A stretch of DNA of 64,000 nucleotides. Origin: Gemmatimonadota bacterium (GTDB lineage Bacteria; Gemmatimonadota; Gemmatimonadetes; Gemmatimonadales; Gemmatimonadaceae). The position numbers and the translations under genes are program-made. The notes below the pieces were generated by a model that had not been told where the DNA came from, ran no database searches, and saw nothing but the letters and a program-made list of their open reading frames with translations. The stretch covers positions 186,001-250,000 of the forward strand of contig DAHUXM010000034.1 of assembly GCA_027307165.1 (NCBI GenBank), written 5' to 3'. Positions 55,606-64,000 of the stretch are shown one piece after another; positions within the stretch are counted from its first letter, which is position 1, and the number at the start of each line of letters is the position of its first letter.

Positions 55606-56548
55606 CGCACGGCGGCGAGATTGCGTTTGGGCCGGGAGAGGAGTTCAGATTCATCCGGCGGTTGATTCGCAGATTCGGTTCGCTCGCGGCGGGTATCGGC
55701 GATGACGCTGCACTGATACACATTCCGCGCGACAACATGCTCGCGATGACCACGGATACCGCCGTGGACAATGTTCACTTTCGCCGCGACTGGTTGACGC
55801 TGGACGAGATCGGCTATCGCGCCACCACCGCCGCGATAAGCGATCTTGCGGCCATGGGTGCGAGCGGCATGGGAATTCTCATCGCGCTTGCAACGCCACC
55901 GGAATCGCGGGAGAATCTGGACGCACTCGGCGATGGAATTGCCCGCGCTGCAGTTGCCGCCGGCGTCCGGATCTTTGGCGGAGATACCGTGCGGAGTGTC
56001 GTTCTGTCACTCACTATCACCGCGTTCGGAAACACGCGCGACCCGTTACGGCGCGATGCGGCACGTGCAGGGCACCACGTGTACGTGACCGGCGTGTTCG
56101 GCGGGCCTGCCGCTGCTGTGCGCGCGCTGCTCGACGGAACACCAGTGCTTGCGACGTGGCGCGATCGGTTCGTGAATCCGCACGCCCGGTTGCGCGAAGC
56201 ACTCTGGGCAGCGGGACGCGGTGCGCGCGCCGCGATCGACATATCCGACGGATTGCTCGCCGACGCCGCGCACGTGGCCGCCGCGAGCAACGTGCAAATG
56301 ACTCTGGACCTCGATCGCGTTCCTGTGATGGAAGGTGTCGATCCTGTTGCGGCAGTGCAGGGCGGGGAGGAGTACGAGCTGTTGCTCACATCCGCAATTC
56401 CGCTCGATTGCGACGCGTTCAGGAGACGGTTCGGCGTGTCGTTGACTGCGATCGGTAGCGTTTCCGATGGCGAGCCCGGCGTGGTCATAACGTCACGAGG
56501 CAAGCACCTCGACATCGAGCCGCGCGGTTACGATCACTTCCGGATCGC

Positions 56549-56552
<4 letters not shown>
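55602..56552 (+). CDS. thiL: Thiamine-monophosphate kinase
   Basis: The overlapping GTG at 55602 gives 316 residues; the frame from 55425 lies inside nnrD. GIGDDAALI, TTDTAVDNVHFRRDW, SDLAAMGA, GGDTVRS and ISDGLLADAAH match ThiL/PurM-like kinases. It phosphorylates thiamine phosphate to the active diphosphate. No other thiamine gene is nearby. Confidence 0.94.
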
Positions 56553-58571
<2,019 letters not shown>

Positions 58572-58583
58572 GCGCTACGACTG

Positions 58584-58871
58584 ATGCGAGGACGGCTGAT
58601 CTGGGGCGCGCTCATACTGGGCGCGCTCGTGTTCGCTCTGCAGGCGGGGGAGTACAGCACGCTCGACATCGTGCGCCAGCATCGCCGCATCGGGGAGCTC
58701 ACTGCGCGCGGCGATTCGTTGCAGCATGCTGTGGACTCACTGACGCAGGCGGAAAAGATGGTGCGCACGGATCCCGCGACTCAGGAACGGATAGCGCGGG
58801 AGGAGTTCGGGATGGTTCGCGGGGATGAGATTCTGTATCGGTTTATTCAGGATTCGACCGCCGCGAAGTAG
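58584..58871 (+). CDS. FtsB/DivIC-family septum formation protein
   Basis: This 95-residue protein has one N-terminal membrane helix (LIWGALILGALVFALQAG), a coiled coil (RQHRRIGELTARGDSLQHAVDSL) and the DPATQERIAREEFGMVRGDEILYRF segment of the FtsB family. It would join FtsL and FtsQ at the septum. Its position after eno is the classic one. Confidence 0.9.
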   Translation: MRGRLIWGALILGALVFALQAGEYSTLDIVRQHRRIGELTARGDSLQHAVDSLTQAEKMVRTDPATQERIAREEFGMVRGDEILYRFIQDSTAAK

Positions 58872-58912
58872 CGTATATCACTTTTGATTCCCTACCGTTG
58901 AATGCTGCCGCG

Positions 58913-59644
58913 ATGACTTCCGCCAATTTCCCATGGACCGACCGCGAATTGACAGAGCGAGTTCACGCTGCTGTAACTTCTTATTGGGCCCACCGGTCGA
59001 CGCAGGCTGCCAAACAGCACATGACTGGAACCGCCGATACCGGTGCGCGGAGTGAAGTTACCGGAGGGCAACATCTCAACGCGTTTGTCGGCGTTCTATG
59101 CGACCTCATTCGCGCCGCCGGCTTCTTGGATGAGGAATTGCGATTCAAGACGGGTGTCGAAATTCCGGGATTTTACCGCCCCATGAAGAAATGGGATGTG
59201 GTCGTCATTAGGAAAGGGCGGCTCTGCGCCGCTTTGGAGCTAAAGAGCCAAGTGGGACCTAGTTTCGGTAACAATTTCAATAATCGCACCGAGGAGGCAG
59301 TCGGAAGCTCCGTCGATTTATGGCGAGCGTTCCAAGAGGGTATACTGGGCGCACATCCGCCGTGGTTGGGGTATTTCTTCTTCTTGGAAGAGACCGCGGC
59401 GTCCTTGCGTCCGGTGAAGTTGCCCAAGGCGACGTTTAAGCCGGATGCGGTCTTCGACAACGCGTCATATGCAGCGCGATACGGGATCCTTTGCCAGCGC
59501 ATGGTGCTGGAGCGCAAATACAATGCAGCAACATTATTGCTCTCCCCGCGTGGCGCGGATGGTGCTTATCGGGAGCCAAGCGACGATCTTGGGATGGAGT
59601 CTTTCTTGAAGGGGCTTTACGGTCACCTTATTGGCTGCGTGTAG
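58913..59644 (+). CDS. PaeR7I/XhoI-type type II restriction endonuclease
   Basis: The ATG at 58913 gives 243 residues; a TTG at 58898 would add five. The sequence QAAKQHMTGTADTGARSEVTGG and the NNFNNRTEEAVGS block match the PaeR7I family. Asp95 (KWDVVV) with Glu109-x-Lys111 (ALELKSQ) forms a PD-(D/E)xK centre. The family cuts CTCGAG. The DNA is clearly less GC-rich than the neighbours, which suggests transfer. The cognate methyltransferase starts 9 bases downstream. Confidence 0.9.
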   Translation: MTSANFPWTDRELTERVHAAVTSYWAHRSTQAAKQHMTGTADTGARSEVTGGQHLNAFVGVLCDLIRAAGFLDEELRFKTGVEIPGFYRPMKKWDVVVIRKGRLCAALELKSQVGPSFGNNFNNRTEEAVGSSVDLWRAFQEGILGAHPPWLGYFFFLEETAASLRPVKLPKATFKPDAVFDNASYAARYGILCQRMVLERKYNAATLLLSPRGADGAYREPSDDLGMESFLKGLYGHLIGCV

Positions 59645-59653
59645 GTCACTCCT

Positions 59654-61318
59654 ATGACGTTAGAACTATTTCCGACGGACTGGCAGGCGCTCTGGGGGCC
59701 AAGCGGCGCCGCGGAGCCGGTGGGCGCAATCTTCACTAAGCCGGAGATCGTCGAACTGATTCTTGATCTCGCGGGGTACGAGCCTACAGGATCAAGGCTT
59801 GCCACGCGGCCGTTGCTCGAGCCGAGTTGCGGCGATGGGGCGTTTCTGGCGCTGGTAGTCCGTAGACTGCTCGAATCTGAGCGTCATCACCACGGTTCGA
59901 TTTGTTGGGCTGACGCGGCACTGGACGGTGCGGTCAGAGCCGCGGATATCAGCAGGCAAGCTGTGACTTCTGCGCGTGTCTTGGTCAGGGAATTACTCGA
60001 GCGAGCGGGCTGTGAGTCAGCGCGCGCTCTGCTCCTGTCTACCACTTGGATTGTTCAGACTGATTTCTTGCTCCGGGAGTGGCCGACGCCGTTCGAGTTT
60101 GTTGTTGGCAATCCGCCCTACGTGCGCATCGAGGATGTTCCCAGGCAGGTTCTGAGTCGGTATCGCGCGCTGTTTGCAACGACCACCGATCGAGCGGATC
60201 TTTACGTGGCGTTTATTGAGAAAGGGCTGGACTTGCTGTCTACCACTGGTACTCTGGCATTTATTTGCGCAAACCGCTTTGCCAAGAACAAATACGGCAA
60301 CGCGCTGCGTCAGTTGATTGCTGCTCGGTACCATGTCCGGCATTATGTCAATCTTGAACACACTCAGCCGTTCATATCCGACGTTTCAGCGTATCCCGCA
60401 ATTCTCGTTCTCGATCGCATCAGAGGGGAGACGACACATGCCGGGTCCCTAGACGATATCGATGCTCACACATTAGGCGTAGTGCGGTCACAGGCTCTGG
60501 GGCAAGATCAACTGGCGGGCCCGATTCGTGAATTCAAGGAATGGTATCCGTCTGGAGCTCCATGGATGACCACGTGCGGTGTCGAGCACGCAATGCTCAC
60601 CGCACTCAACGAATCGTTACCAACCTTGGAGGATTCAGGCGATGGCACCAAGGTAGGTATTGGTGTCGCAACAGGTTCGGACGCGGTTTTCATCCTTGAC
60701 GGCAAGAGAACCGACATCGAGGAATCACGACAACTTCCTCTTCTTCTTGCTGCAAACGTCACGAACGCCGAGTTGAGGTGGTCGGGCAGGTATTTGCTCA
60801 ACCCCTTCGAAGATGATCCCGATGGCGGATTGGCAGATCTACGCGATTACCCAGGGATGACGGCATATCTGGAGCAGCACGACGCGCTCCTGCGAAAGCG
60901 CCATGTTGCTCGATCACGACCGAACGCATGGTACAGAACCATCGACCGCATCTGGCCGTCGCTGCAGCACCGACCAAAACTGGTTATCCCGGATATTCAA
61001 TCCGCATCGGTGATTGGATTTGACGAGGGAAGGTACTACCCGCATCATAATCTCTACTGGATTACGTCGAACACTTGGCCCCTCCTAGCGTTGAAAGCGT
61101 TGCTGAGAAGTTCGCTCGTGTATAGCCAGATACGAGCCTACTCCGTTCAAATGCGGGGGGGTAGCCTCCGATATCAGGCGCAGACGTTACGTCGAGTGCG
61201 CGTTCCGTGCATCGCGAATATTCCTGATGCGGTAGTCGAGAAGCTCATTGCTGTGGCTCAGAAAGCCGATCAAGGAGAGATCGACGAACTTGCGACCGAG
61301 GCATTTTCATTCCGGTGA
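59654..61318 (+). CDS. N6-adenine DNA methyltransferase of the PaeR7I/XhoI-type system
   Basis: This 554-residue protein has motif I LEPSCGDGAFL (55-65) and motif IV NPPYVR (153-158), the TaqI/Eco57I-like adenine class. The C-terminal half is a target-recognition region with a hydrophobic core. It should methylate the adenine of the site cut by the upstream endonuclease. Intact in length, with GC lower than the host genes. A terminator-like hairpin follows 68 bases later. Confidence 0.9.
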   Translation: MTLELFPTDWQALWGPSGAAEPVGAIFTKPEIVELILDLAGYEPTGSRLATRPLLEPSCGDGAFLALVVRRLLESERHHHGSICWADAALDGAVRAADISRQAVTSARVLVRELLERAGCESARALLLSTTWIVQTDFLLREWPTPFEFVVGNPPYVRIEDVPRQVLSRYRALFATTTDRADLYVAFIEKGLDLLSTTGTLAFICANRFAKNKYGNALRQLIAARYHVRHYVNLEHTQPFISDVSAYPAILVLDRIRGETTHAGSLDDIDAHTLGVVRSQALGQDQLAGPIREFKEWYPSGAPWMTTCGVEHAMLTALNESLPTLEDSGDGTKVGIGVATGSDAVFILDGKRTDIEESRQLPLLLAANVTNAELRWSGRYLLNPFEDDPDGGLADLRDYPGMTAYLEQHDALLRKRHVARSRPNAWYRTIDRIWPSLQHRPKLVIPDIQSASVIGFDEGRYYPHHNLYWITSNTWPLLALKALLRSSLVYSQIRAYSVQMRGGSLRYQAQTLRRVRVPCIANIPDAVVEKLIAVAQKADQGEIDELATEAFSFR

Positions 61319-61386
61319 GGGGAGCCGACGCCTGACTGTGTGAATGTCGCGCAACGTTTCGGGGCCTCGCAACCCGGCAAAGCGAA

Positions 61387-61416
61387 ATCCCGGCAGCGCT
61401 CAGGCTCCGCCGGGAT
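61387..61416 (+). terminator. Hairpin after the R-M methyltransferase
   Basis: An 8-bp stem (ATCCCGGC / GCCGGGAT) with a 14-base loop lies 68 bases past the methyltransferase stop. The T-run is poor. Confidence 0.45.
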
Positions 61417-61432
61417 CATCCTTCATGACCTC

Positions 61433-61479
61433 GTAGCCGGGGGGGATCGAACCCGCGACCTCACGATTATGGGTCGTGC
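61433..61479 (-). other. 3' half of a tRNA-Met: probable attachment-site scar
   Basis: Bases 61442-61479 match 63175-63212 of the intact tRNA-Met in 37 of 38 positions, covering the anticodon arm, variable loop and T-arm. The outer acceptor bases GTAGC also match after a 2-base gap. The 5' half is absent, and position 33 is C instead of the invariant U, so it is not a working tRNA. A 3' tRNA copy is the usual mark left by tRNA-targeting integrases. Confidence 0.75.
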
Positions 61480-61766
61480 TGTGTGACGCTGTAAAGCGTT
61501 GCTATACAATGACTTAGGTGTGCTTAGGCATTAGTTGATGATGTGCGAATTGCCTGCAAAGCGGCCGCTATTTGCCCGCCAGAAGCGTAACGATCTGCGC
61601 TGCACGTACTTATTGCTCCCTGAAGGGAAACTCACATAGCGTCCACACAATGGATTAATAAGGGCCACTACGCAATCAGTTCCGCGAAACAGGAGGCAGT
61701 CAACGTCGCGAAGAAGCGACAGCTGAAGCACTCAGGCCGCACCCGCGGCACCGTGCTGAGCATCCG

Positions 61767-62093
61767 GCCGGATCGACGAAGTGGATGGTTCGCGTCTATA
61801 CCGGCGCTAAGATGGCCGAGGGTTAGATGGAACGGCAGCACGTGAGCAAGGTCGTCCGTTGCACGCGCCGGGCTGACGCTGAGCGGATTAAGACGCTCAC
61901 GGAGATTCGCGCCAATACGTTCGTGACGGCGATAAAGCAGCCGGCGACGGAGTTCGTGACGGCATGGCTGGACGGTTCAGCTCGATCGCGAGGCTCCGAG
62001 CACACGGCGGTTTCTCACAGACAGTCTTGGGTTCAGTTCCCAACGCGCGTTATTCCCGTAGTACCCGAAGGTCTCGCGCGCACGCACGATTAA
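61767..62093 (+). pseudogene. Truncated tyrosine-integrase N-terminal remnant
   Basis: The frame reads GSTKWMVRVYTGAKMAEG, a TAG at 61824-61826, then MERQHVSKVVRCTRRADAER and ATEFVTAWLDG. This follows the arm-type (AP2-like) N-terminus of phage integrases, where W-x-VRVY-G, R-x-VSKTV-x-GT and a later WL occur in this order. No catalytic R-H-R-Y domain follows, so it is a fragment. The integrase call is by pattern only and should be searched. Confidence 0.5.
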
Positions 62094-62336
62094 AAGAATG
62101 GCGCCGCCGAAACGGCGAACGCCGACGGTTCCGAAGACCGCGTTCAGCTGCCTCGGCGAGCATCGGCTGCGGCTCACAGCAATCTGGAAGGCGCCGAGTC
62201 CTATGGGTTGACCGAATGACATCACCACACGATTGACGTCGCGGCCGGCGCATCGCGCAAGACACAGCGGGAAGCTGTATGGAACGCGTTGGGGACGTAC
62301 TTGGGGGCATCGATGCTCGCGGAATATGAGACGCTG

Positions 62337-62741
62337 TTATTGGCCCGGACTTGACTGAGGCGGCAGCCATCCCTTCTTCCGCACAGCAAAGCATAGTACG
62401 TCATACCAGTTTTCAACCCTTGAACCAGGGGGAACTGCCGCGGGTGCAGGGGTGGGAGGCGAGTCCACAACCTCATTAGCGGCGTTGTACAACCGCATGT
62501 CGCTTGTCGCAAGAATACGGTCGGTGCATGAAGTGGTGACCCGCAAGAGAACGTAGGTAGCACTTCTATCTTTCCGTTGTAGTGCGAGGTCGGGCTTGGC
62601 TTTTATCCACCCAGAGAAGGATGAGCCCGATCGGGTGATCGAGGTGGTGTCCAAAGCAAACTGCGAAGATGGAGACCACCAGCGCGATGATTGACCAACG
62701 AGGGACGCCGGAAGCAGCAACGCAAGTAAGGCCAGTTTCAC
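62337..62741 (-). CDS. Small secreted protein, unknown function
   Basis: The GTG at 62741 has GGAGG seven bases upstream, a strong start. The 134-residue product begins with a signal peptide (MKLALLALLLPASLVGQ). It continues with a mixed-strand domain containing two cysteines (TTSCTD and VLCFAV), which could form a disulfide. It ends Pro/Gln-rich. I do not recognise the family. It is one of two genes left between the tRNA fragment and tRNA-Met. Confidence 0.6.
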   Translation of the reverse strand: MKLALLALLLPASLVGQSSRWWSPSSQFALDTTSITRSGSSFSGWIKAKPDLALQRKDRSATYVLLRVTTSCTDRILATSDMRLYNAANEVVDSPPTPAPAAVPPGSRVENWYDVLCFAVRKKGWLPPQSSPGQ

Positions 62742-62752
62742 GTGTCCTCCGA

Positions 62753-63040
62753 ATGTTCAATGAAAAGCCTTCGTTGACAGCCAACAATACCCGACCTACG
62801 TTCTTGAATCCCTATCTGGCTCGGCAGGCCCGAGACCTAATGACGACAATCGAGCAATGGTTCAGACGGGCACGCAACAATGACCAGGGCGCGTCCGTTA
62901 TCGAGAAAGCAAAAATGACACAGTTGATCGATGCGGAAAAGATAGTGAAGCGAGCGCGTGAGGGTGGTTATCACCTCATTGAGGCTGGTGACTACTACTA
63001 CCTATTTGGAAGCAAAGCGGCGTTGCAGCTACATTGCTGA
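62753..63040 (+). CDS. Small basic protein, unknown function
   Basis: An ATG at 62753 gives 95 residues, and one at 62840 gives 66. The sequence is helical and charged (ARQARDLMTTIEQWFRRAR, DAEKIVKRAREGGYHLIEAGDYYYLFG), more protein-like than shadow frames nearby. It starts 11 bases from the divergent secreted-protein gene, so the later ATG may be right. No family is recognised. Confidence 0.4.
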   Translation: MFNEKPSLTANNTRPTFLNPYLARQARDLMTTIEQWFRRARNNDQGASVIEKAKMTQLIDAEKIVKRAREGGYHLIEAGDYYYLFGSKAALQLHC

Positions 63041-63164
63041 CGCCAATGCAATTGTGCCTCGCGCTTGACTCGCACAACACTTCGCACAACACCCGCCTTC
63101 ATGTTGCATTTGGCTCGCCATCGCGCTTGCTCTAGCTGGTTGCGGCGGCACATCTTACACCTAG

Positions 63165-63238
63165 TAGCAGGGGCGGGGATCGAACCCGCGACCTCACGAT
63201 TATGAGTCGTGCGCTCTCACCAGCTGAGCTACCCTGCC
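63165..63238 (-). tRNA. tRNA-Met(CAT), elongator or tRNA-Ile2
   Basis: A complete 74-base cloverleaf: GGCAGGG acceptor (G1-U72 wobble), D-arm GCTC/GAGC, anticodon arm CACGA-CTCATAA-TCGTG, T-arm GCGGG-TTCGATC-CCCGC and A73. CAT can also be read as Ile2 after lysidine modification; I cannot decide. It is the intact partner of the 3' fragment at 61433. Confidence 0.93.
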
Positions 63239-63265
63239 GTACAACTCCCTATTTCTCCATACAAC

Positions 63266-63302
63266 GTAACGACGGCCGGCCCGAGGGGCCGGCCGTCGTT
63301 AC
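63266..63302. terminator. Perfect 17-bp hairpin between two tRNA genes
   Basis: GTAACGACGGCCGGCCC and its exact complement are separated by a 3-base loop (GAG). It stands between tRNA-fMet and tRNA-Met on the minus strand. No T-run follows in either direction. It may terminate, or mark processing. Confidence 0.55.
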
Positions 63303-63310
63303 ACCAGATA

Positions 63311-63384
<74 letters not shown>

Positions 63385-63508
63385 TCAGAGTTTCTAATCT
63401 AGTCAGGTGCGGCATCCTGTCAACGCAGTCAGGCCTCTTTCACTATGGTATCGATGCTCGTCCGGCGTGACCGGGACCCTCCCATCCGATAGATTTCGCC
63501 CTCAGCGA

Positions 63509-64000
63509 ATGAAGCAAGCCCTTGAAGTTCTGCTCGCAGGTGTGGTGGATTACGCCGGCCTGTTTCCGCCCGCGGCGCTCGATATGGCCGCGGCGACTCA
63601 ATCGTATGCCCGCTACCTCGGCGACCCCGCCAGAATGATGCTCGGCCGGTTCGTCGTACCCGTCGTGCGGTTGCGTGAATTCGACGACGCCGCATCCGCG
63701 CTGTTGCCGCGTGGTGCTGCGAGCGAGCCTTGGCGCCTGAGCGCGCTTCCAGGTCCCGACCTGACCGCCGACATCGATCTCGCGCTCAAGTTCAACTGTC
63801 GTCACTGGAACGAGTCGGAGATCGGACATGCAGTGATCGACGCACTCGAGATCAAGGTGTCCACGACGCCGCAGATCGCGGCCGCATGCAGCATCATGCC
63901 ACGACAATTCGCGTCGTATTTCGAGATCCCGATCGCCACTGATCCTCGCGAGTTGGTGGACGCGATCAGACGAGACGGCGGGTTTGCGAAGGCTCGCACC
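63509..64000 (+). CDS. Conserved protein of unknown function, cut by right edge
   Basis: An ATG at 63509 opens a frame that reads to the window end (164 codons). It begins MKQALEVLLAGVVDYAGLFPP and continues with MAAATQSYARYLGD and MLGRFVVPVVRLREF, a pattern I associate with a conserved uncharacterised family in high-GC bacteria. No signal peptide or membrane segment is seen. The competing minus frames here have no protein-like features. Confidence 0.75.
   Translation, partial: MKQALEVLLAGVVDYAGLFPPAALDMAAATQSYARYLGDPARMMLGRFVVPVVRLREFDDAASALLPRGAASEPWRLSALPGPDLTADIDLALKFNCRHWNESEIGHAVIDALEIKVSTTPQIAAACSIMPRQFASYFEIPIATDPRELVDAIRRDGGFAKART

Larger units (their letters stand above)
61319..62336. 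other. Gene-poor stretch holding island debris
   Basis: This 1018-base stretch has no intact gene that I trust. It contains a hairpin (61387-61416), a 3' tRNA fragment (61433-61479), a broken integrase N-terminus (61767-62093) and a T-arm-like 17-base hairpin near 62025-62041. Short frames here look random. It separates the R-M pair from two small genes next to tRNA-Met. Confidence 0.65.

Noticed and set aside
61433-61505. A second functional tRNA-Met
   Set aside because: The 5' half does not fold, and position 33 is C instead of U; it is a fragment.
62005-62060. Possible extra tRNA on the plus strand
   Set aside because: TTGGG-TTCAGTT-CCCAA looks like a T-arm, but no anticodon arm or acceptor pairing can be built.

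Overview
The window is a high-GC bacterial chromosome segment, densely packed with short gaps and many ATGA/GTGA-type gene overlaps. The mix suggests a Gram-negative of the Gemmatimonadota type or a close relative: heptose genes for lipopolysaccharide, an outer-membrane beta-barrel, Sec/lipoprotein signals, a Minf_1886-like protein and several conserved proteins of unknown function. This assignment comes from gene content only; no rRNA is present.

Layout. 1-7.2 kb (minus): a beta-propeller lipoprotein cut by the left edge, a three-part metallopeptidase/propeller/barrel protein, rsfS, and the rpsF-rpsR-DUF2232-rplI operon. 7.3-14.8 kb (minus): a defence-like operon reading adenine DNA methyltransferase, RHH antitoxin, RelE/ParE toxin, SF2 helicase, GIY-YIG nuclease and a small-molecule-type methyltransferase. 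14.8-21.2 kb (minus): housekeeping run ychF, pth, rplY, prs, tRNA-Gln, ispE, flippase-like protein, pdxJ. 21.2-29 kb (mostly plus): small envelope proteins, mce (minus), trxA, rsmI, dinG-like helicase, FAH-family enzyme, PLP aminotransferase. 29-35 kb: lexA and gltX (minus), two tRNA-Ser genes, a CPBP protease, a QueC-like PP-loop protein divergent from hldD. 35-45 kb (minus): valS, Ig-like lipoprotein, gmhB, purN, purH and a DUF2723 membrane protein in one compact run, preceded by a BON-domain protein. 45-58.9 kb (plus): thrS, an acyl-CoA degradation set (thiolase, 3-hydroxyacyl-CoA dehydrogenase, acyl-CoA dehydrogenase, leucine dehydrogenase), glyA, nnrD/E, thiL, plsC, eno, ftsB-like. 58.9-63.4 kb: a PaeR7I/XhoI-like restriction-modification pair, then a decayed integrative element bounded by a 3' tRNA fragment and an intact tRNA-Met, then tRNA-fMet. 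A conserved gene of unknown function is cut by the right edge.

The most interesting part is the 7.3-14.8 kb operon. A toxin-antitoxin pair sits between the modification methyltransferase and the helicase/nuclease genes and is translationally coupled to the helicase by overlapping codons. That architecture suggests a restriction system with a built-in addiction or abortive module. A second theme is a 102-bp inverted-repeat element, with three full copies in intergenic gaps (one inverted) plus single-arm remnants. A third is the tRNA-anchored remnant beside the type II R-M genes, which marks the right end as an insertion hot spot.
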